64,000 bases of DNA. Source: Cladorhizidae sp. MBARI D1340-BT2. Its lineage: Eukaryota; Porifera; Demospongiae; Poecilosclerida; Cladorhizidae. Below are positions 9,139 through 17,902 of this stretch, piece by piece (positions within the stretch are counted from its first letter, which is position 1; every line of letters starts with the position of its first letter). The notes under the pieces are model-generated. The model saw nothing but the letters and a program-made list of their open reading frames with translations, made no database searches and was not told the DNA's origin. The stretch is taken from assembly GCA_028752905.1 (NCBI GenBank), contig JAQNBH010000013.1, positions 43,230,071 to 43,294,070 of the forward strand, written 5' to 3'. The translations under genes and the position numbers were made by a program.

Positions 9139-11032
9139 CAGGGCCGGATCCAGGAATTTTAACAAGGGGGTGTTGTAGATCATACAGGTATCCAATGGAT
9201 CATTGGCCATAAGGCCTCCCATTCAGAACACAAAACTGATAATTCATCACAGTTTAACAATCTGAAAATTCACCACAATTTGAGATGCATCTCATAGTAC
9301 TCATATGTTAACAACTGCCATAGAAAAACAATGACAATATATGTACATATATATATAATGATAAAATTGATTGATTTAACAGTAATTAGTCAGTAAATAG
9401 TGATGCTTCAAACATCCTTCTCGGATGTGCCTATGCAAATGCATGGCAAATATCATCCACAGTGGGTATACAAAGCATAGGGAGAAATCTCTTTAATTTA
9501 GGCTTGTACACCTGCAATTTCAGATGACATTACAGCATCACCATCATATGCCTGACCACGAATATTTGCTGGATTTAAAGACACCAATGGATGAGAAAGG
9601 GATTCCAAGGTCTTGGCAGAAATTGCTAAAGCATTTGCTCTCTCCAAACTAATAAAATGTATCAAGCATTCCCTGAAGGATTTTTTAAATCCACAAATCT
9701 TAAGCACACCGAGATAATTTCTTGATTGGCATGGGGATCAGTTACCTCATCAGCAATAACTGTAAAAGGTGAGCGAAGCTAAACTTTCCCTAATTTTACA
9801 GGCATATGTAGATATGTACCACCTGGTTTTGTATTCTTTTGCTGGTATAAGTCTTTTGCTGGTATAAGTAGCATTTCCTTTTGGCAAACAAAACTGAAGA
9901 CAACTATTTTTCTGTGCCAAGAGCTGTAGTAGAGCTCTGTTCATAGTGTCATCAGCAAAATCCACTTTATCATCCTTATTACCCCTGAAAGGCAAGCCTT
10001 GCTTTGACAAGTATTCCACACAAAGCACAACTTGGCTCTATTTTGTTCTGCTTGTTGAGCTTTTTGGTTCATCAGTTTAGTATCAACTCGTGCATCAGGA
10101 TTTCTGAAATTTTCTGAAAAAGATCAGCCTTTTCTGATGCATGCCTATGCATTGGACTCTTCTCATGCCGAACAAGAATGCCATCTTTTCCAAGTCTTCG
10201 AGTAAGGCCTTTGGTATGGTGCAAGTACTAAAACACCTGGTTTTGCTCCTGTGCTGCCACCCCTATATGGTTGCTCATGGAAAAGCACACAATATCTACA
10301 AATACCACCATTTAGCTCTTTGCTATATGAAAGCCATGGAAACTTGTCTCACCATTGATGCTGAAAATGCACATTCCAAGTTTTACCTTGCTTAGTCACT
10401 TCATGAGAATGAAGAACATCAGTCGAAGCTGGCTTGTAATGATGAGAAAGATATTGATTTCTTTAATATTCTTGGATTTCTTCCTCAAATGATCTAATGA
10501 ATCATGCGAAGCATTAATAACTGAACCTAGGTCAATAATCTTAGCATGAGGTGTACAGCTACTAGCTATTGAAAGCTCAGAAGTAGAACATGTTGCAGCA
10601 GGCACGGTTGTTCCACAAATGTTAGTCACAACAGTAGAAGCTGTACCTTGAGAATGACATGTTGCTCTTGCTATCATATGAGCATGGTCTTTTGGAAGGA
10701 CCAGGCTGTTCTTCATCAGGTTCCAGCGACTTTGAATCATAATCACAATGATGATAATATATCCTAAGAAGCTATATACCTTTTAAACATAGCAGTGATA
10801 TTCATACATACTTTGGAGCTTACAGTTGATTTTCTTTTTCCATACATGGTGCACATGTGCCTTAGATATGGCTATGTAATGAACTACAGGCTGACAGCTG
10901 CTACTGAATAGCTAGTTACATGTTGTAAGGGATATGAAGTATTGATCATCCATGTCACATGCATGATCAATGCCTGAAAAGGGGGGGTTGCAACCCCCAC
11001 AACCCCCCCCCCCCCCCCTGGATCCGGCCCTG
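9139..11032 (-). mobile_element. hAT-type DNA transposon, decayed, block A only
   Basis: Perfect 16-bp inverted ends CAGGGCCGGATCCAGG occur at 9,139-9,154 and 11,017-11,032. The flanks CTATC and CTGTC suggest a 5-bp target duplication with one change; the block B empty site reads GATCCTCTCAATAGC. The insertion splits the Gypsy-2 integrase. Inside, minus-strand fragments resemble the ZMYM1/DUF4371 type of hAT transposase. A 16-base C run sits just inside the right end. Confidence 0.82.
9498..10746 (-). pseudogene. hAT transposase remnants (DUF4371/ZMYM1-like)
   Basis: Minus-strand fragments appear in the order 10,746-10,396, 10,028-9,750 and 9,707-9,498. Recognisable pieces are QGLPFRGNKDDK with a following helical stretch, and IRGQAYDGDAVMSSEIAGVQ, a well-known motif of this transposase group. 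Frameshifts and stops separate them, and the C-terminal dimerisation half is absent. This copy cannot be autonomous. Confidence 0.7.
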
Positions 11033-11490
11033 CTGTCAATAGCTTTTTCACTGTCTCCTCTCTCCCCTTGTCCATTACTCTGGGGGGAATGGGAGCTGCA
11101 GTGACGGGGCAGAAATCATAAGACTTTGCAATCTCTGCAAATTCATTGCACGAGTATTGGGTGAGATTGTTGCTGATAACATTTCTGGAATCCCATGACT
11201 TGAGAACACTGTCTTGAATGTTTGGATAATTCTGGATGACATCGTATTTGATAGTTTGATGATCTCTGGATATCTAGAGCAATAGTCAACAATAAGGATG
11301 TAGTTTCTGGAGTCTTTGCTTGTGCAGATTTCTTGGAGCCACTAGCCTGCATCTATGGAGTTGGAGACCTTGCCCAATAGCAAGTTCTCCGCAGTCTTGT
11401 AAGCCGGGTTTGACTGCCTGCTTGACTTTCCTTTTTTGTGGCCAGCCATTGCAGCAGTAGTTCATGACAACTGAACAAGTAGATATACTA
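11033..11490 (-). pseudogene. Gypsy-2 integrase core fragment, block A
   Basis: The minus strand shows remnants of the catalytic core that are clearer in block B: a YCSRYLEVIKL-like stretch, FSS-GIPEM, and a decayed DNGPQYS-type region. Stops and frameshifts are frequent. At its high end the sequence differs from block B, which carries an array there instead. Confidence 0.6.
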
Positions 11491-12476
11491 TGCCTAACAT
11501 CCATTACTAGTATACTATGCCTAACAAGGTTTATGGTCAGTTTCAAGCCTTACTAGTATACTAACATCCATTACTAGTATACTATGCCTAACAAGGTTTA
11601 TGGTCAGTTTCAAACCTTACTAGTATACTAACATCCAGTATACTATGCCTAACAAGTCAGTTTCAAGCCTTACTAGTATACTAACATCCATTACTAGTAT
11701 ACTATGCCTAACAAGGTTTATGGTCAGTTTCAAACCTTACTAGTATACGTATACTAACATCCATTACTAGTATACTATGCCTAACAAGGTTTATGGTTAG
11801 TTTCAAACCTTACTAGTATACTAACATCCATTACTAGTATACTATGCCTAACAAGGTTTATGGTCAGTTTCAAGCCTTACTAGTATACTAACACCCATTA
11901 CTAGTATACTAAGCCTAACAAGGTTTATGGTCACTTTCAAACCTTACTAGTATACTAACATCCATTACTAGTATACTATGCGTAACATCTATTACTAGTA
12001 TACTAACATCCATTACTGGTATACTATACGTAACATCCATTACTAGTATACTATGCCTAACAAGATTTATGGTCGGTTTCAAACCTTACTAGTATACTAA
12101 CATCCATTACTAGTATACTATGCCTAACAAGGTTTATGGTCAGTTTCAAGCCTTACTAGTATACTAACATCCATTACTAGTATCATAAGCCTAACAAGGT
12201 TTATGGTAAGTTTCAAACCTTACTAGTATACTAACATCCATTACTAGTATACTATGCGTAACATCTATTACTAGTATACTAACATCCATTACTAGTATAC
12301 TATACGTAACATCCATTACTAATATACTATGCCTAACAAGATTTATGGTCAGTTTCAAACCTTACTAGTATACTAACATCCATTACTAGTATACTATGCG
12401 TAACATCTATTACTAGTATACTAACATCCATTACTAGTATACTCTGCCTAACAAGGTTTATGGTCAGTTTCAAGCT
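11486..12476 (+). repeat. 67-bp minisatellite at the RNase H motif, about 12 copies
   Basis: The full unit is about 67 bp and contains TTACTAGTATACTAACATCC, ATTACTAGTATACTATGCC and AAGGTTTATGGTCAGTTTCA. Read on the minus strand the last part encodes LETDHKP, the conserved RNase H motif of Gypsy-2, so the array was seeded in coding sequence. The unit is rich in small palindromes (ACTAGT, AGTATACT). Block B has about four copies (49,150-49,440). Confidence 0.9.
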
Positions 12477-12800
12477 GACATCGCATTTCCAGAATGTAGT
12501 TAGAGAAGTGCTCGTGGGACTTGATGCTTGCCAACACCTCTTTCTCTATTTGTGTGTGTCTGCACTCGGTCTCCATAGCAATCTGGAGGCATATACACCA
12601 CTGGTTTCCAATCTTCTGCACTGGCTTGGAGTAATACTGCTCCAAGTCTGAAGATGAAGTGTCAGTGGAACTCTTTGTTTCTGCTTTGGGGATGTAAAGG
12701 GAGAGCATTTTTGGTCTCTGACTTGAGAGAGAAGGCCTGATGTTGTGGATCTCCCCATAGCCATGCAACATTCTTTCCAAGGAGCTGCCTTGGGGGTCAT
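12448..12800 (-). pseudogene. Gypsy-2 RNase H fragment, block A
   Basis: The minus strand contains a TQIEKEVLASIKSHEHFSNY stretch followed by LETDHKP, the middle of a Ty3/Gypsy RNase H domain. Upstream lies an Ile-, Ser- and Lys-rich stretch that looks like the RT-RH connection. The nearly identical block B version is 49,441-49,770. Confidence 0.75.
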
Positions 12801-12904
12801 GTCAGATCCACTAGATGGGGGAGGGAGAGAATCTTCCCAGCTGGTTTACCATCCCCATGAAGTGCTGGAGCAGCTCGGGCATGCTCTCTGGTGCCTTCAT
12901 CTTG

Positions 12905-13078
12905 GCAGTGGCTGTCATCTTTGAGGGGTGTGGTTGTATTCCTCCAGTGGCTGTCATCTTTGAGGGGTGTGGTTGTATTCCTCACTGGCAGTGGCTGTCA
13001 TCTTTGAGGGGTGTGGTTGTATTCCTCACTGGCAGTGGCTGTTGTCTTTGAGGGGTGTGGTTGTATTCTTTGTTGACT
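12905..13078 (+). repeat. 44-bp minisatellite, about 4 copies
   Basis: The unit is GGCAGTGGCTGTCATCTTTG followed by AGGGGTGTGGTTGTATTCCTCACT. One copy is about 11 bp shorter. On the minus strand the unit encodes a Pro/Thr/Lys-rich stretch just after the RT motif ISQQRIQPHPSKTTA, so it also grew in Gypsy-2 coding sequence. Block B has six copies. Confidence 0.9.
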
Positions 13079-13640
13079 AATGAGATGTCCGAGGAATGTC
13101 ATTTTTGGTTGAAGAAATTTGCACTTGTCTTTGTTGGATGTTCCCCCAGCATCTGCTATCCTTTGGAGTGCTGCTGGCAATCTAGCATCATGTTCTGTTT
13201 AGTCTTCCCCAAACACGAGCACACCATCCATAAAGCAGATAACTCCCTCTAGTCCGGACAGTATTTCACTCACCTGCTTTTGGAAGTAATTGGGTGCACT
13301 ACATATACCAAAGGGGAGTTTGTTGAAGGCGTCCCTTCCAAATGCTGTTATGAATGTTGTGAGTAGTTGCCACTCCTCTGCCAAGGCTATCTGCCAGAAT
13401 CTCAAGTCGGCTTCGAGTTTGCTAAATAACTTTGCTCCTGATTATTGTGTTATTGTCTCTTCCACCTTGGGTAGAGGACACACCTCCCTGAGAACACTGG
13501 TGTTCAGGGCTTCAAGTCGACACAAATTCTAATTTGGCCAGATCTCTTTGGGACCACAACCATCCCACACAGCAAGTGGTTGGTTTCTCCACTTTGGATA
13601 TCACTCCTAGTGGTTCCATTCTGTGTAGTGCCTGTTTAAC
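13079..13640 (-). pseudogene. Gypsy-2 reverse transcriptase fragment, block A
   Basis: On the minus strand, RMEPLGVISKVEKPT (the N-terminal RT motif) is followed by FNKLPFGICSAPNYFQKQ, then CFMDGVLVFG at the active site, then KCKFLQPKMTFLGHLIS. The catalytic Y/F-x-D-D reads FMDG, so the second Asp is lost. Frames shift between parts. Block B lacks the palm region entirely (deletion of about 415 bp). Confidence 0.82.
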
Positions 13641-14273
13641 CCTGTCATGTAGGGTTAGTGCCACATGTCTGGCTGTGAACATGCTTGGGGCTCTGTTTAA
13701 CCCTGTCATGCAGGGGTAGTGCCACATGTCTGGCTGTGAACATGCTTGGGGCTCTGTTTAACCCTGCCATGTAGGGGTAGTGCCACATGTCTGGCTGTGA
13801 ACATGCTTGGGCTCTGTTTAACCCTGTCATGTAAGGGTAGTGCCACATGTCTGGCTGTGGAACATGCTTGGGGCTCTGTTTAACCCTGTCATGTAGGGGT
13901 AGTGCCACATGTCTGGCTGTGAACATGCTTGGGGCTCTGTTTAACCCTGTCATGTAGGGGTAGTGCCACATGTCTGGCTGTGAACATGCTTGGGGCTCTG
14001 TTTAACCCTGTCATGTAGGGGTAGTGCCACATGTCTGGCTGTGAACATGCTTGGGGCTCTGTTTAACTGTCATGTTGCTTGGGGCTCTGTTTAACTGTCA
14101 TGTAGAGGTTAGTGCCACATGTCTGGCTGTGAACATGCTTGGGGCTCTGTTTAACCCTGTCATGTAGGGGTAGTGCCACATGTCTGGCTGTGAACATGCT
14201 TGGGGCTCTGTTTAACCCTGTCATGTAGGGGTAGTGCCACATGTCTGGCTGTGAACATGCTTGGGGCTCTGTG
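13637..14273 (+). repeat. 61-bp minisatellite, about 11 copies
   Basis: The unit is GTTTAACCCTGTCATGTAGG, GGTAGTGCCACATGTCTGGC, then TGTGAACATGCTTGGGGCTCT. Because 61 is one more than a multiple of three, each unit is read in the next frame, and long open frames with a 61-residue super-repeat appear by chance. The array sits between the protease and RT parts of Gypsy-2. One region near 14,060-14,110 is shortened. Confidence 0.92.
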
Positions 14274-14477
14274 CTTGGCTTGACTCTTTGACCAGGAATA
14301 TCTACACCTTCAAACACAGTTGGGAATTTCTCACACTTGTCACAATCTACAACATCTGCCGTATAAGGTGGAAGTTGTTGATTGATGGAAGTTTAATTTC
14401 AATCCCTCCACAACAAAGACTACATAATTATAGTTGTTTAATTGACTGTCTATATTTTGTAGGTGAGATTGCCCCAG

Positions 14478-14587
14478 AGCTGTCCTGCTACATCCAGGAC
14501 TGTCCTGCTACAGCCAGGGACTGTCCTGCTACATCCAGGGACTGTCCTGCTATATCCAGGAACTGTCCAGCTACATCCAGGGACTGA
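14478..14587 (+). repeat. 22-bp minisatellite, about 5 copies
   Basis: The unit is CTGTCCTGCTACATCCAGGGAC with small variants (CAGCC, TATAT). It adjoins the protease fragment of Gypsy-2 on its C-terminal side. Block B has about two copies near 51,235-51,275. Confidence 0.85.
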
Positions 14588-14799
14588 CAGGAAGGCTTGT
14601 GTAAGTTCTTTCCTGCAATGTTAAGCTTCAGTTTGCCTATATCTTGATATGCCTGGGATGAGGTTATGGTCACCTCTGCTCCAGTGTCTAGCTTGAATGC
14701 AACCTTGGTTCCACTTAGCTCAGTCATGGTAACCATGTCTACTCCAGGCTGGCTGACAGTACCCAGACAGGCTGTGTCTAGATAGCTTTCTGCTGACAT
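14588..14799 (-). pseudogene. Gypsy-2 protease fragment, block A
   Basis: The minus strand reads TELSGTKVAFKLDTGAEVTI, an aspartic protease active site (DTGA) in its hydrophobic setting, followed by QAYQDIGKLKLN. The frame runs into the 22-bp array. The block B version (51,280-51,480) is similar and extends further toward gag. Confidence 0.8.
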
Positions 14800-14801
14800 A
14801 T

Positions 14802-15460
14802 ATACCCACTACAAGAGAGTCTTTTATCTCCTATACCCACTACAAGAGAGTCTTTTGTCTCCTATACCCACTACAAGACAGTGTTTTGTCTCCTATACTC
14901 ACTACAAGAGAGTGTTTTGTCTCCTATACCCACTACAAGAGAGTGTTTTGTCTACTATACCAACTACAAGACAGTGTTTTGTCTCCTATACTCACTACAA
15001 GAGAGTGTTTTGTCTCCTATACTCACTAAAAGAGTGTTTTGTCTCCTATACCTACAAGAGAGTGTTTGGACTCCTATACCCACTACAAGAGAGTGTTTTG
15101 TCTCCTATACCCGCTACAAGAGAGTGTTTTGTCTCCTATACCCACTACAAGAGAGTGTTTTGTCTCCTATACCCACTACAAGAGAGTGTTTTGTCTCCTA
15201 TACCCACTACAAGAGAGTGTTTTGTCTCCTATACCCGCTACAAGAGAGTGTTGTCTCCTATACCCACTACAAGAGAGTGTTTTGTCTCCTATACCCGCTA
15301 CAAGAGAGTGTTTTGTCTCCTATACCCACTATAAGAGAGTGTTTTGTCTCCTATACCCACTACAAGAGAGCGTTTTGTCTCCTATACCCACTACAAGAGA
15401 GTGTTTTGTCTCCTATACCCACTACAAGAGAGTGTTTTGTCTCCTATACCCACTAGTCAT
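14802..15460 (+). repeat. 31-bp minisatellite, about 21 copies
   Basis: The unit is TATACCCACTACAAGAGAGT followed by GTTTTGTCTCC. It begins at the end of the Gypsy-2 protease fragment and is not seen at the matching place in block B, so it probably arose after the duplication or was lost there. The period is 1 mod 3, which gives several long but meaningless open frames. Confidence 0.93.
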
Positions 15461-16191
15461 AATATCATACTCTAGGTCTGATATAACATCACCTGCAGTG
15501 TTCTATATTATGTGTTCATAAGAGGACAATATAGCAATTCCAAAAGTCTTAAAGCTCTTTCAGGAATTGTAAATGCATAACTATTTTCTAATCTCGTGCT
15601 ACTTCTGTTTGTTACTGCAGAGGCTGAACTAGAAGCAGAGGGAGGAAGGCAAGTTTGGTCTGAATGCAACTCTAACAATTCATGTTCTTGTGCTGATGAC
15701 ATTAGTGAAGCAGTTCAGTGCACAGATACTGCAGCCTTGCTCTGGCCCCAGCCTTGCCTCTGCATGTGCTATGATGAAGAGGAGCATTGCTGGGACATGT
15801 TTGTTCACATGCTGCCATTATCTTATGTCTTGACTGCATGTATATATCATCCAATCCAACGCTACTCGGTGCAAAATGCGTCCATGTTTAATACTGCTGT
15901 GTGCCATGCCACAGCTGATTTAAATGTTGAGTGATGTTTCTGTGGCAGATGCAAGCAAGACTATGGCCTGGCTGTCTACTCCTGCAGCTACATCAACTGC
16001 AGACCTTGTAAAGAATAGGATGCAGAAACTGGCTCCAGTTCTTTGCTGCTCCTTTTCTTCCACTCACTCTCTTTTACATTCTCCTAGTGAGTCTGCAGCT
16101 CACAGTCACCTCTAGCCATCTCTGTGCACCAGTGGGAGCCATACAGTGAAGTTTGCCCCTTGTATTCTGAAGTGATGTCCACCAGCCAAGG
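15461..16191. other. Unassigned stretch right of block A
   Basis: Homology with block B has ended. Short open frames exist on both strands, some Gln/Ser/Cys-rich, but none resembles a family I know. It could be the decayed gag end of Gypsy-2 or unrelated. Confidence 0.3.
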
Positions 16192-16388
16192 CTCTGCATG
16201 GAGGTGTGGCTCAGACCTGCCATTGCCCAAGGCTGCTCTACATGGAGGCGTGGCTCAGACCTGCCATTGCCCAAGGCTGCTCTACATGGAGGCGTGGTTC
16301 AGACCTGCCATTGCCCAAGGCTGCTCTACATGGAGGCGTGGCTCAGACCTGCCATTGCCCAAGGCGGTTCTATATGGAGGCGTTCAGC
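16192..16388 (+). repeat. 44-bp minisatellite, about 4.5 copies
   Basis: The unit is CTCTACATGGAGGCGTGGCT followed by CAGACCTGCCATTGCCCAAGGCTG. It is unrelated in sequence to the 44-bp array at 12,905. The overlapping open frames are repeat artefacts. Confidence 0.88.
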
Positions 16389-17137
16389 CTTGAGATCTAT
16401 TGTTCTTGGGGTCTAGCACTTCTACCAGTTGGCAGCATGCTTTATGCTGACCTTCACCTTTGGAGGCTGAGAACACTTACAATGCAACTATTCCTCCTGA
16501 CATCTTCTCTACTCCATTAAGAGCAGGTGATGTCATATATAGGAACATTTCAAAAGGAACAAAAATATTGATTGGCCTGTCAAAAAAATGGAAGTAATTT
16601 GCCACAAATATTTAGACAACCCTATACCAATTGGTCTATGTGGAGGATTGTTTGGTGGAACTTGTCGCTGGTGGAGTATATATAGAGCATGTGATGGGAT
16701 GTCTTATTTGAACTCATATGTCATGTGTGATTAAATGCTATTATAAATATTAAGATACTGCACCACATGTAGATGTCTGCTTATGGTAAATAAGGAAGTG
16801 GTGACAGCAGGTTGCACTTCTTATTTTATGTTCTTATTTGGTGATGTTTCATTTCTGCATAGCTAAGCATAAGGAATGTAATTATTGTTAGGTTTAGTAT
16901 AAAAGAGTTTAGTTTTATAAAGTATATCAGTCATGATTTATACCTACTTTCATGACCATAACTACAGAATTGTTAATGTTCGGTGACTTCTCAGGTTGAC
17001 CATCCACTTTAAGGGTCGTGAATCCTTTGAATTGAAGGCACGAATCTTTCACATCCATAATAATTTACTCACTCAAGCTTTTGGCTAGATGCTTTAACCT
17101 TCATATCTATATAGCCAAATTGTCCAGCGAGAACATT
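16389..17137. other. No feature seen
   Basis: AT-rich sequence without a recognisable gene or repeat. A short motif TAATTTGCCACAAATAT near 16,594 recurs in similar form near 17,629; this may be chance. Confidence 0.3.
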
Positions 17138-17485
17138 TTATTTGGTTATGGAGAAAGTCATTGTGGATGTGTTGTAGCTATATAGTCCTTCTGGATGCCA
17201 CACCAGATTGTAAACATAAGTGATAGTTTTTTCCCCATGCTGCCTAGAAAAGAAAGAAGTGATGCAAGTATTGATCACTGTTACACTCCAAAGTGCATGA
17301 TCCAACCACAGAGGTGCCTGATAGGATCCTGCTTCTGGATTACAAAAATCTCCCCAAAGCTGCCATCGGCCTAAAACTCCATTCCCTAATTGCTTGGCTC
17401 CCCATGAGGCAGGACTTAGGTACCCTCTATCTGGGTTTGCCATGATGAAGACACTGGCATCTAATAGCTGTCTCCATTTGAACAT
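17138..17485 (-). CDS. Unrecognised 115-codon open frame
   Basis: The minus-strand frame has balanced, protein-like composition, with many Trp residues in motifs such as FKWRQLLDASVF, GRWQLWGDFCNPE and PLWLDHALWS, unlike the repeat-derived frames around it. I do not recognise a family. An AG near the middle (CTTTCTTTTCTAG on the minus strand) could be a splice site within it. It could be an exon of a host gene or an unrecognised element. Confidence 0.25.
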   Translation of the reverse strand: MFKWRQLLDASVFIMANPDRGYLSPASWGAKQLGNGVLGRWQLWGDFCNPEAGSYQAPLWLDHALWSVTVINTCITSFFSRQHGEKTITYVYNLVWHPEGLYSYNTSTMTFSITK

Positions 17486-17721
17486 GGTAATGGTTCTTCT
17501 TTGCTTCTCCTCTTGCTGGTGCAGGTTTGTTTTAGTACTGCACTAGTTTGCTGCCTCACAGTTAGCTATTAGCCAATCAGATTGTAATTACACTTTTTAT
17601 TGCAGCGAAAAAATTGCAACTGGACTCTAATTTGCCACCAATATGGAAGCACTCGAGCCTTCTTACCTTCCACCCTCCACTATCTGTCCTACCCATTCTA
17701 TGTCCCACTTAATTTTTATTT

Positions 17722-17735
17722 TTCCACCAATAATA

Positions 17736-17774
<39 letters not shown>

Positions 17775-17902
17775 TATAATATAATTGTAATTATAATAAT
17801 AATAATAATAATAAAATAATAAAATAAAATTAATAATAAAATAATAATAATAATAACAAAATAATAACAACAATAATAATAACAACAATAATAATAATAA
17901 AC
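17722..17902 (+). repeat. (TAA)n microsatellite
   Basis: An imperfect run of TAA/TAATAA with interspersed AACAAC and AAAAT units. The open frame across it (Tyr/Leu-rich on the minus strand) is an artefact. Confidence 0.9.

Noticed and set aside
13637..14273. CRISPR-like regular direct repeats
   Set aside because: Units are contiguous with no unique spacers, and the window is eukaryotic.
14802..15460. Three overlapping 160-190 codon frames
   Set aside because: All three frames of a 31-bp array are open together; shared DNA repeat, not protein conservation.
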